This document shows, one piece after another, positions 46,608-54,189 of a stretch of DNA of 64,000 nt (its first letter is position 1; each line of letters starts with the position of its first letter). This DNA comes from Polymorphobacter fuscus. Its GTDB lineage: Bacteria; Pseudomonadota; Alphaproteobacteria; Sphingomonadales; Sphingomonadaceae. The notes below the pieces were generated by a model, which ran no database searches, was not told where the DNA came from, and worked only from the letters and a program-made list of their open reading frames with translations. A program made the position numbers and the translations under genes. The stretch covers positions 372,001-436,000 of the forward strand of contig NZ_JAATJI010000002.1 of NCBI RefSeq assembly GCF_011927825.1. The letters are read 5' to 3'.

Positions 46608-47091
46608 CCGGCCGTCCTCGCCTGTCGCCCTGTCCTACACGAACCAGAAAGGTTAAGAAGTCCGGCCAGATGCTCTTTGAACCGTATGGAACGCGATACG
46701 TGCGTCTTGCTCTAGCCTCTTGCGAGGCAGGGGGCGGGGCGGCGGCAGGCCGCTGCTACCCGCCGAAATGCCTCATCTTCCCACGAAAGCGGCATCGTGC
46801 ACGGCATCGGCCCTCGACAAGCGAGGCACGCCGCCGCCTTTACATTCATAAAATCGATCACAGCGTCAATCAGACATCCGAAAAAGACGCAAATCGGTGT
46901 GACTTTCGAGACTTTCGGGCGCGAATATGATCAGGGAATCGATAACAGCCTCGCCAACGCGCATGCCGCGTTCAGCCCCCAGGATCGACCCGCAACGCCG
47001 CCGTTTGCCGGCGCCCGTTCGCCAAAAACCCCGCTTGGGCAATTCCCCGCCCGGCGCTATGGTTGCGCTGCAACATGGGCAGGGACGATGA
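46608..47091. other. Long intergenic region with structured element
   Basis: A 484-base gap before the type II NADH dehydrogenase, mostly of lower GC than its flanks after 46830 (AT-rich stretch 46840-46960 with CATTCATAAAATCGATC). Short open frames on the plus strand here have no ribosome site or family likeness. The region holds a set of overlapping hairpins at 46715-46774. It should contain the promoter of the dehydrogenase gene, and may hold a small RNA. Confidence 0.5.
46715..46774 (+). promoter_or_regulatory. Mutually exclusive hairpins, possible attenuator or small RNA
   Basis: GCCTC (46715-46719) can pair with GAGGC (46724-46728). The same GAGGCA (46724-46729) can instead pair with TGCCTC (46769-46774), enclosing nested stems GGCGGG/CCCGCC (46733-46738 with 46759-46764) and GCGGC/GCCGC (46739-46743 with 46749-46753). 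Two exclusive folds sharing one strand are the pattern of riboswitch or attenuator switching. No known family is recognised, and the next start is over 300 bases away, so an independent small RNA is equally possible. Confidence 0.35.
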
Positions 47092-48423
47092 ATGCCGCGC
47101 ACGCGACCGGACGGCAAGAAAACCCAGATCGTCGTTGTCGGCGGTGGGGCAGGGGGGCTGGAGCTTGTCACCAAGCTCGGCGCCAACCTGTCGCGCCAGG
47201 ATTTCGACATCATCCTTGTTGATCGCAACGCCACCCATATCTGGAAGCCGCTGCTGCACGAGGTCGCGGCCGGGTCGCTCGATGCCAATCTCGACGAGGT
47301 CGGCTATCGCGGCCATGCCTTTCGCTGGGGTTACCGCTATTTCGACGGCGCGCTGGAGGATATCGACCGCGCCGCCAAGCAGATCGTCGTCGCGCCGATC
47401 ATCGATGAGGATGGCAACGAGGTCATCGGGCGGCATCGCATCCGCTATGACTATCTGGTGATGGCGGTCGGGTCGGTGTCGAACGACTTCGGCACGCCGG
47501 GCGTGCGGGAGAATACCATCTCGCTCGATACCCGCGCCGATGCCGACCGCTTCCGCCGGCGGCTGCTCAACCAGTGCTTGCGCGTCTCGCGCCAGATGAC
47601 CGCCGACCCCGACGCCGAATCCTATGCCCGCGTCGCCATCGTCGGCGGCGGCGCCACCGGCGTCGAGCTGGCGGCGGAACTCTATTCGGCGGCCACGGCG
47701 CTGGGCTTCTACGGGCTGGAGGTCTTTGATGAAAAGCGCCTGCAGGTGACGCTGATCGAGGCCGGGCCGCGCATCCTGCCGGCGCTGCCCGACAAGCTGG
47801 CGGCCTCCGCCACTGCCGAGCTCGAAGCGCTGGGCGTCCGGGTGCTCGCCAACACGCCGGTAACGTCGGCGACACCCGAGGCGATCATCACCAAAAGCGG
47901 GGAGGTCATCGGCGCCGACATCATGGTCTGGGCCGCGGGTGTGAAGGGGGCGCCGTTCCTGGCCAACATCGGCGGGCTGGAAACGACGCGCAACAACCAG
48001 CTGGTCGTCGGGTCGACGCTGCAGACGACGCTCGACGACTGCATCTTCGCCATCGGCGACTGCGCCTATTATGTGCCGGAGGGGCAGGGCCGGCCGATTC
48101 CGCCGCGTGCCCAGGCGGCACACCAGATGGCGACGACGGTCTATCACAACCTGCGCGCCGCCATCGCCGGCAAGCCGATGCGCGACTTCGTCTATCGCGA
48201 CAAGGGCTCGCTGGTCAGCCTGGCGCGCTACACCACCGTCGGCAGCCTGATGGGCAATCTCGTCGGCGGCCGCATGGCGATCGAGGGCCGGCTGGCGCGG
48301 CTGGTCTATACCTCGCTGTACCGCATGCACCTGCTCGCCATCCATGGCTGGGTGAAGGGTTTTTCGCTGCTGCTCGTCGGGCACGTCAACCAGGTCGTCC
48401 GCCCCCAGCTGAAGCTGCACTGA
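47092..48423 (+). CDS. ndh: Type II NADH:quinone oxidoreductase (NDH-2)
   Basis: Membrane-associated single-subunit NADH dehydrogenase of 443 residues feeding electrons to quinone without pumping protons. FAD motif VVVGGGAGGLELVTKLG, the quinone-side segment HIWKPLLHEVAAGSLD, NADH motif VAIVGGGATGVELAAEL, and FAIGDCAYY with PRAQAAHQMA are visible. The C-terminal amphipathic region with LYRMHLLAIHGWVKG fits the membrane anchor of the family. A long leader region precedes the gene. It converges on the Y-family polymerase gene. Confidence 0.93.
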   Translation: MPRTRPDGKKTQIVVVGGGAGGLELVTKLGANLSRQDFDIILVDRNATHIWKPLLHEVAAGSLDANLDEVGYRGHAFRWGYRYFDGALEDIDRAAKQIVVAPIIDEDGNEVIGRHRIRYDYLVMAVGSVSNDFGTPGVRENTISLDTRADADRFRRRLLNQCLRVSRQMTADPDAESYARVAIVGGGATGVELAAELYSAATALGFYGLEVFDEKRLQVTLIEAGPRILPALPDKLAASATAELEALGVRVLANTPVTSATPEAIITKSGEVIGADIMVWAAGVKGAPFLANIGGLETTRNNQLVVGSTLQTTLDDCIFAIGDCAYYVPEGQGRPIPPRAQAAHQMATTVYHNLRAAIAGKPMRDFVYRDKGSLVSLARYTTVGSLMGNLVGGRMAIEGRLARLVYTSLYRMHLLAIHGWVKGFSLLLVGHVNQVVRPQLKLH

Positions 48424-48427
48424 CGCC

Positions 48428-49732
48428 TTATTCGTGAAACTCGGCGAGTTCCGGGATGCGGGTGAAGGCGATGCGCGGGCCCTGTGACCGCGACGCGCCC
48501 GCGGCATCATGGCCCAGGGTGACGGCATCGCGGCCGAAGCGGGCGTTGACCTTGTCCATGGCGACCGACAGCGCCAGTCGGCGCGCCGCATCGGCGGCGG
48601 AAGGGGTGGAGGGGCCATCGAACAGGCCCGGCGCGGAGGCGCCCTGGAACAAATCGTGTTGGACCGCACCGGCGTCGCCGAGCTCGCCAAGGACGATGCT
48701 GACCTGGAGATAGCGCTGCGGGCCGAACTCGCCGCGCATGCGATGCCAGAGCGTGTCGAGCCGTTCGAGCAGCGTCACCGTGTCCATGACCTGCGGCAGC
48801 CGCAGCCCGGACGACCATTTGGCCGGCTTTTCGCCGAACCGGGCTTCCGCCTTGACCGCCAGGCCGATCCAGCCGGCGGTGCGTTCGGCGCGGCGCAACC
48901 GGGTCGCGGCCTTGGCGGCGAGGCGGCGGGCGACCAGCCGCGCCCGGTCGGGGCTGCGCTTGTCGGGGCCGAGCACATGGCTGTGGCCGATGCTGCGCTG
49001 CTGCGTCGGCACTTCGGCGACATCGGCGCCCTGCAACAGCCAGTGCATGCGTTCCCCCCAGACGCTGCCCCAGGCCAGGCGCGCCTCGCGCGGGGTCAGC
49101 GCCAGCAACCGTTCCATGGTGACGATGCCGGCAGCGGCCAGTCGGCGTTCCATGTTGCGGCCGACGCCCGGGATGTCGGACAGTTTCAGCGTCGCCAGCC
49201 GCGCCGCCAGCGTTTCGGGCGGCAGGATGGTCAGGCCGTCGGGCTTCTGCATGTCCGCCGCCATCTTGGCGAGCAGCCGGTTGGGGGCGACTCCGATCGA
49301 CACCGTCAGGCATTCGCCGACATGGGCGCGGATGCCGGCCTTGATGCGCGCGGCGAGGGCGGTGACGGCGGCCGGTGCATTTTCATTGTCGAGCAGGCGG
49401 CAGGCGACCTCGTCGATCGAGCAGACGGCGGTGACGGGGACATGGCGCTCCACCTCGGCGATGATGGCGTGGTGGAAGCGGACATATTCGCCATGGCGGG
49501 CCGGGACGACGCGAATGTCGCGGCACAGCGCGCGTGCTTCGTGGATCTTGGTGCCGGTGCGGATGCCGAATTTCTTGGCTTCGTAGCTGGCGGCAATGGC
49601 GCTGGTCGAATCGCTGTCGACGGGGGCGACGACGACCGGCTGGCCACGCAGCGACGGGTCAAGCTGTTGCTCGACATGCGCAAAATAGCTGTTGAGGTCG
49701 AGATACAGCCAGCGGAGCGATGCCGTCACCAT
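48428..49732 (-). CDS. Divergent Y-family DNA polymerase
   Basis: Error-prone translesion polymerase of 434 residues. Catalytic carboxylates are in place: Asp12 in LYLDLNSYFAHVE, and Asp107-Glu108 in CSIDEVACRL; the steric gate aligns with Phe17. The helix-hairpin-helix segment LSDIPGVGRNMERRLAAAGI and a little-finger domain follow, and VQHDLF near 370 fits a beta-clamp binding motif. The CSIDEV and LNSYF forms differ from canonical DinB (SLDEAY, DAFFA), so I avoid the dinB symbol. It is not beside imuA or dnaE2. The start is 49732; an in-frame ATG at 49759 is possible. Confidence 0.85.
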   Translation of the reverse strand: MVTASLRWLYLDLNSYFAHVEQQLDPSLRGQPVVVAPVDSDSTSAIAASYEAKKFGIRTGTKIHEARALCRDIRVVPARHGEYVRFHHAIIAEVERHVPVTAVCSIDEVACRLLDNENAPAAVTALAARIKAGIRAHVGECLTVSIGVAPNRLLAKMAADMQKPDGLTILPPETLAARLATLKLSDIPGVGRNMERRLAAAGIVTMERLLALTPREARLAWGSVWGERMHWLLQGADVAEVPTQQRSIGHSHVLGPDKRSPDRARLVARRLAAKAATRLRRAERTAGWIGLAVKAEARFGEKPAKWSSGLRLPQVMDTVTLLERLDTLWHRMRGEFGPQRYLQVSIVLGELGDAGAVQHDLFQGASAPGLFDGPSTPSAADAARRLALSVAMDKVNARFGRDAVTLGHDAAGASRSQGPRIAFTRIPELAEFHE

Positions 49733-49817
49733 GGCGGGTGCATAGCACGGCAGGAACATTAGGGGAACACGGCAACACCCCTATCGGCACGGCGCGCGAG
49801 CCATTAACCCCGGCGGC

Positions 49818-50708
49818 GTGAACAGCGTGACCAACCGCGGCGTCTTCTGGATGATCCTGTCCTGCACGGCCTTTGCGTCGATGTGGGTGCTGATCCGCTA
49901 TGCCTCGCGCGAAGTGCACGCCTTCCAGATCGTGTTTTTCCGCTGCGCGATCGGCACGCTGGTGCTGTTGCCGATGATGCTGCGCAACCCAGGGCTGATC
50001 CGGCTGTCGCGGCTGACCGCCAATCTGCGCCGCGCTGCGTCGGGGTTCATCGCCACCATGGGCACCTTCTATGCGGTGGCGCACGCGCCGCTGGCGACGG
50101 CGTTGAGCATCAACTACACGGCGCCGCTGTTCGCCACGGCGGGCGCCGTGCTGTTCCTGGGCGAAAAGATCCATTTTCGCCGGGTGGCGGCGCTGGCGGC
50201 GGGCTTTGCCGGCATGTTGATCGTCGTGCGGCCGGGCGCCCTGCCGCTGACGCCGGGGGTGCTCGCGGCGGTGATCTCGGCCGTCTCGACGGCGTTTTCG
50301 ATCGTCGCCATCCGCCAGCTGGTGGCGACCGACGACAGCCGGGCGGTGGCGTCCTGGACGTTCATCCTGATGACGCCGCCCAGCTTTATCGCGGCGCTGT
50401 TCGTCTGGCGCTGGCCGCCGGCCGATGTCTGGCCGCTGCTGGTCGCTATCGGCTGCGCGGCGGCGGTGGGGCAGCTGGCGATGAACAAGGCCTTTTCGCT
50501 CGCCGAAGCCTCGGCGGTGCTGCCCTATGACTTCGTTCGCTTCGGGCTGGTGACGCTGGCCGGCATCGCGCTGTTCGGCGAACGGGTCGACCAGATGACT
50601 ATCCTCGGCGGCGTCGTCATTTTCGGCGCCACGGTCTATCTGGCGGTGCGCGAACGCCAGGTGGCGCGGGCGTTGCTGGCGGCGTCGGTGCCCGAACGGC
50701 CGGATTGA
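49818..50708 (+). CDS. EamA/DMT-family transporter
   Basis: A 296-residue inner-membrane transporter of the drug/metabolite superfamily with about ten helices in two EamA repeats. The first repeat has FRCAIGTLVLLPMML and INYTAPLFATAGAVLFLGE; the second has GQLAMNKAFSLAEASAVLPYDFVRF and FGERVDQMTILGGVVI. The glutamate in FLGE and FGE sits at the conserved end of helix 4 of each repeat. Start is GTG. Likely metabolite exporter; substrate unknown. Confidence 0.88.
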   Translation: MNSVTNRGVFWMILSCTAFASMWVLIRYASREVHAFQIVFFRCAIGTLVLLPMMLRNPGLIRLSRLTANLRRAASGFIATMGTFYAVAHAPLATALSINYTAPLFATAGAVLFLGEKIHFRRVAALAAGFAGMLIVVRPGALPLTPGVLAAVISAVSTAFSIVAIRQLVATDDSRAVASWTFILMTPPSFIAALFVWRWPPADVWPLLVAIGCAAAVGQLAMNKAFSLAEASAVLPYDFVRFGLVTLAGIALFGERVDQMTILGGVVIFGATVYLAVRERQVARALLAASVPERPD

Positions 50709-50778
50709 CCCATCTGTTTTGAAGGTTGCCGCTTGCGGAAACCCTTCCCATAGAGAGGCCGAATTCTTTGGGAGAGCG

Positions 50779-51561
50779 ATGATGGAACTTGCAGGTTTGT
50801 CGGCCGTGGTCACCGGCGGCGCATCGGGGCTGGGCGAAGCGACGGCGCGCGCGCTCGCGGCACAGGGCGTCAAGGTCGCCATCTTCGACATGAACGCCGA
50901 AAAGGGCGAAGCCGTCGCCGCGGACATCGGCGGTGTGTTCTGCAACGTCAACGTCACCAGCGACGAATCGGTCGATGCGGGCTTTGCCAAGGCACGCGCC
51001 GCGATCGGCCAGGAACGCATTTTGATCAACTGCGCCGGCACCGGCAACGCCGCCAAGACCGCCAGCCGCAGCCGCGAAACGGGGGAAATCAAGCATTTCC
51101 CGCTCGACGCCTTCAACATGATCATCCAGATCAACCTCGTCGGCACCTTCCGCTGCGTCGCCAAGTCGGCGGCGGGGATGCTGACCCTGCCGGCACTGGC
51201 GGACGGCGAGCGCGGCGCGATCGTCAATACGGCGTCGGTGGCGGCCGAAGACGGCCAGATGGGCCAGGCCGCCTATTCGGCGTCGAAGGGCGGCGTCGTA
51301 GGCATGACCCTGCCGATCGCGCGCGACCTGATGAGCGAAGGCATCCGCGTCAACACCATCCTGCCCGGCATCTTCAACACGCCGCTGATGAACGGCGCGC
51401 CGCAGAATGTGAAAGACGCGCTCGCCGCCTCGGTGCCGTTCCCGAAGCGGCTCGGCAACCCCAGCGAATATGCGTCGCTGGCAGTGGAGATGTGCCGCAA
51501 TTCCTATTTCAACGGCGAGGATGTGCGGATCGACGGCGCCATCCGGATGGCGCCCCGCTGA
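50779..51561 (+). CDS. SDR-family dehydrogenase (HSD10 / 3-hydroxyacyl-CoA-like)
   Basis: A 260-residue short-chain dehydrogenase. The NAD(P) motif TGGASGLGEATARALA, Asn/Asp in FDMNAEKG (favouring NAD by the Asp after beta-2), the catalytic Ser in NTASVAAEDGQMG and the YSASK Tyr/Lys pair are visible. The extra segment around SRSRETGEIKHFPLDAFN and the LPGIFNTPLMNGAPQNVK region are typical of type II 3-hydroxyacyl-CoA dehydrogenases (HSD17B10-like). GGGAGAG precedes the ATG. Role in fatty-acid or branched amino-acid oxidation is likely. Confidence 0.9.
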   Translation: MMELAGLSAVVTGGASGLGEATARALAAQGVKVAIFDMNAEKGEAVAADIGGVFCNVNVTSDESVDAGFAKARAAIGQERILINCAGTGNAAKTASRSRETGEIKHFPLDAFNMIIQINLVGTFRCVAKSAAGMLTLPALADGERGAIVNTASVAAEDGQMGQAAYSASKGGVVGMTLPIARDLMSEGIRVNTILPGIFNTPLMNGAPQNVKDALAASVPFPKRLGNPSEYASLAVEMCRNSYFNGEDVRIDGAIRMAPR

Positions 51562-51576
51562 GTCGCAGCGCCGCGC

Positions 51577-51681
51577 GCGCGTAGCGAAGCGCTACGCGCC
51601 GACAGGCGCAAGACCGGCCGGCGGGGCGGCGGGGCCTTCCCCGCCGAACCCGTCCGACGCCAGCATGGGCTTTGCCCATGC
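51577..51681. terminator. Hairpins between convergent genes
   Basis: A perfect 10-bp stem (GCGCGTAGCG / CGCTACGCGC, three-base loop, 51577-51599) follows the SDR stop by 15 bases and looks like a terminator without U-tract. A second hairpin (GCATGGGC / GCCCATGC, 51663-51681) has a diverged copy about 25 bases further on. Both lie before the convergent phhB stop and may be bidirectional. Confidence 0.5.
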
Positions 51682-51730
51682 GCCCTTTCAATCGGCCATG
51701 AGCTTTGCCCATGCCCCTCGACCTCAACCC

Positions 51731-52006
51731 TCACCCATCGATCGCTTTCGCCAGCGCAAAGTCCCGCGCCGAAAGCCCGCCGGCGTCGTGCGTCGTCAGC
51801 CGGACATCGACCTTGTTGTAGACATTCGACCATTCCGGATGATGGTCGGCCTTTTCCGCCAGCAGCGCGACGCGCGACATGAAGGCAAAGGCTGTGACGA
51901 AATCGGCGAAGCGATACTGCCGCTCGATCCCGTCGCCGTTCCGGGTCCAGCCCGGCACATCGGGCAGCGCGGCGGTGATTTCGGCGTCGTTCAGTCTGGC
52001 GATCAT
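51731..52006 (-). CDS. phhB: Pterin-4a-carbinolamine dehydratase
   Basis: A 91-residue cytoplasmic enzyme dehydrating 4a-hydroxytetrahydropterin, recycling the cofactor of aromatic amino-acid hydroxylases. The motif [20 protein letters not shown] with the catalytic His pair and the distal His in TTHDAGGLS are visible, as is the [13 protein letters not shown] opening. Length is typical. No phhA is adjacent. It is divergent from a small zincin gene, with 44 bases between starts. Confidence 0.93.
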   Translation of the reverse strand: MIARLNDAEITAALPDVPGWTRNGDGIERQYRFADFVTAFAFMSRVALLAEKADHHPEWSNVYNKVDVRLTTHDAGGLSARDFALAKAIDG

Positions 52007-52050
52007 TTTGGGGCCTCGTATCGGACAATCGCGTGCGGTATCAGCCGGCG

Positions 52051-52452
52051 ATGACCAGCCGTCAAACGCTCAGCCCGACTCTTGCCGACATCGAGGCGCT
52101 GGCGCAGGCCGCGGTGGAGCGCCTGCCGCCGCTGTTCCGCGACCATCTCGGCCATGTCCTGCTGCGCGTCGAGGATTTCCCCGATGCCGAGGTGATGGCC
52201 GAGATGGGGCTGGAGAGCGAATGGGAGATCCTGGGGCTGTACCAGGGCCGCCATGTCGGGATGAAGGGCGACGAGCCATCGGGTGTGCTGCCCGACATGA
52301 TCTTCCTGTATCGCCGGCCGTTGCTCGATGAATGGTGCGAGGGCGAGGACAGCCTGGAAGCAATCGTCACCCATGTGCTTGTCCATGAGGTCGGCCATCA
52401 TTTCGGGCTGAGCGATGACGCCATGGAAGCGATCGAGGCCGCAACGAATTGA
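52051..52452 (+). CDS. Small zincin-like metallopeptidase
   Basis: A 133-residue protein of the zincin_1 family (the small predicted metallopeptidases near translation or housekeeping genes). The HExxH helix [13 protein letters not shown] gives His112, Glu113, His116 and Asp122 as the probable third ligand. [16 protein letters not shown] and [14 protein letters not shown] are conserved family segments. The ATG at 52051 is chosen; a GTG six codons upstream is an alternative. No signal peptide; cytoplasmic. Confidence 0.88.
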   Translation: MTSRQTLSPTLADIEALAQAAVERLPPLFRDHLGHVLLRVEDFPDAEVMAEMGLESEWEILGLYQGRHVGMKGDEPSGVLPDMIFLYRRPLLDEWCEGEDSLEAIVTHVLVHEVGHHFGLSDDAMEAIEAATN

Positions 52453-52534
52453 CGCGCGCCGCCCAGGTGCAATAGCGTTGAAATGCTGCAAGGCAGTTTT
52501 CGTCGCGGGGGCGCGGCCGTCGGGGGGCCATCGC

Positions 52535-53692
52535 ATGGCAAAGCCATTTCGGGACTATCACAACCAGTTGCTGGCCGCGATCGGCACGCCCGGCGACTAT
52601 AATCCGGCATGGGGCGACGTGGCACGCGGGGTCGCCGACCTGGTGACGATGCAGGGCTTCGACGCGCGGCGGGTCGGGATTCCGGCCGCGATCCGCACCC
52701 GCATGGTAACACCGCGCGGCGAAAAGCGCCGCACCGAGGCAGCGATGCTGCGCGCCGCCGCCCAGGCGCCGGAGGGCGCGACCGGGCCGGCGGCGACCGC
52801 CGGTGCCGCGCGCGCGCTGGCGCTGAAAACGGTGCGGCACCTCTACATGCAGCAGTCGTTCGGCAAGCAGAAGGTGTGGATATTGTCGCTGCCGGAATCG
52901 CTGCGGGCGTTTCCGGTCGAATTCGCCAACAGTTCCGCCGACACCGTCGACAAGGTGCTCGACAGCGGCGGGGAACGCTTTTCGGCCAAGGCGATCAGCG
53001 ACCTGGGGGAGGCGTGCCAACTGGCGCTGGCCTGGGTCGGCCGGGCGATGATCGTCGCCGGGGCGCCGCTGCTGCCCGAACATCGCAAGCTGTTCCACCG
53101 CTGGTTCGTGCCCGCCGGCACGCCGGACGAGGCCACCAAGATCACCGACCATGCCGCACGGCTGCTGCCGCAGCTGCAGCGCATCGCCGCCGGGTTGAAG
53201 ACCGGCCAGGTGATCCTGACCGATTCGCCGCACGAACGCGGCACGGCGAGCGGGCTGGAGCATGCCGAAGGCTTTGGCTATTTCAACGACCTGATCGCGA
53301 TCCATATCGAAAAGGGTTTTTTCAGCACCGCCAACACCTTGAGCGGCAAGACCAACTGGGCGCGGGTGCTGGTCCATGAACTCAGCCATCTTTATGCCCG
53401 CACCGTCGACCATGCCTATTCCTGGCAGGGGCTGCTGCCGCGCGACGACGATGCCCTGACCCATGCCAATGGCGCCCATGTGCGCCGCGACCCGAAATTT
53501 CCGGCGGTGCGCACCCTGACGCTGGAGCAGTGCCGCACCAATGCCGACAGCTGGGCGTTCTTCGTCGCCGATGCCGCCGGGGCGTTGACGGCGGGTGATC
53601 GCATGCAGGCGCTCGGCGCGCGCTTGTATGACAGCATCGGTGAGCGCATGGACCCGGCAACGGCGGTGGCATTGCGATCGCGTGCGGCGTGA
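52535..53692 (+). CDS. Aspzincin (M35-like) metallopeptidase without signal peptide
   Basis: A 385-residue protein whose C-terminal third looks like the M35/lysine-specific metalloendopeptidase fold. The HExxH motif is VLVHELSHLYARTVDHAY, with His281, Glu282, His285 and Asp292 as the expected Asp ligand, and QCRTNADSWAFFVAD matches the conserved Asn-Ala-Asp-x-(Trp/Tyr) segment. The N-terminal 110 residues are of unknown type. There is no signal peptide or membrane helix. The next gene, a lipoprotein, overlaps its stop by four bases. M35-like domains in bacteria are often secreted toxins or envelope enzymes, so export by another route is possible. Confidence 0.7.
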   Translation: MAKPFRDYHNQLLAAIGTPGDYNPAWGDVARGVADLVTMQGFDARRVGIPAAIRTRMVTPRGEKRRTEAAMLRAAAQAPEGATGPAATAGAARALALKTVRHLYMQQSFGKQKVWILSLPESLRAFPVEFANSSADTVDKVLDSGGERFSAKAISDLGEACQLALAWVGRAMIVAGAPLLPEHRKLFHRWFVPAGTPDEATKITDHAARLLPQLQRIAAGLKTGQVILTDSPHERGTASGLEHAEGFGYFNDLIAIHIEKGFFSTANTLSGKTNWARVLVHELSHLYARTVDHAYSWQGLLPRDDDALTHANGAHVRRDPKFPAVRTLTLEQCRTNADSWAFFVADAAGALTAGDRMQALGARLYDSIGERMDPATAVALRSRAA

Positions 53693-54186
53693 ACAGCGGC
53701 GGGCGACCGCGCTGGCACGGTATCGCGCGATCCTGCCTCGCCGGTATCGCGATTGCCGCCTGCCAGGCGGCGAAGGATGACAGCGCCATGACCACCTCGT
53801 CCGATCGCGATTCCCCGGCGGCCGTTGTCAGCCGGTTGCCACCGGCACGGGTCGCGCCGGTGACCATCGGCGCCACCACCTATCGCCAGGTCGTCGGATC
53901 GACGACTCCGGAACCCGGGCAATTGGGCGGCATGCTGGGCGCTTTCGCCAGCGATGGCGCGCCTCTGTGGCGGCTGAAGATCTATGACAACCGGCGCCAG
54001 GGCGACCTGGAGGGCGATGTCCAGGACGTCTATTTCCGGTCGATGCGCGCCGATGATGCCGGCGGGCTGGTCATCGAGAACGAGGATGGCGCGCGGTTTC
54101 GCGTCGATGTGACGGCACGGACGGTGACGCCGCTACCGGCCGGGGCAAGCGGTGCGGCGGCGGATGCGGGCCTGCGACCCGACTGA
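53689..54186 (+). CDS. Putative lipoprotein, partner of the aspzincin gene
   Basis: A 165-residue protein with an N-terminal signal segment RSCLAGIAIAACQAAK ending in a lipobox (IAAC), then a Ser/Ala-rich linker and a small beta-rich domain (about 55-145; LWRLKIYDNRRQGDLEGDVQ and VYFRSMRADDAGGLVIEN). The GTG start overlaps the stop of the aspzincin gene, indicating translational coupling. It converges on pbpC, whose stop lies three bases away. Family unknown. Confidence 0.7.
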   Translation: MNSGGRPRWHGIARSCLAGIAIAACQAAKDDSAMTTSSDRDSPAAVVSRLPPARVAPVTIGATTYRQVVGSTTPEPGQLGGMLGAFASDGAPLWRLKIYDNRRQGDLEGDVQDVYFRSMRADDAGGLVIENEDGARFRVDVTARTVTPLPAGASGAAADAGLRPD

Positions 54187-54189
54187 CGG

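Noticed and set aside
46670..46930. Small 86-codon frame in the gap before the NADH dehydrogenase gene
   Set aside because: No ribosome site, basic low-likelihood product and overlap with strong hairpins; more likely non-coding.
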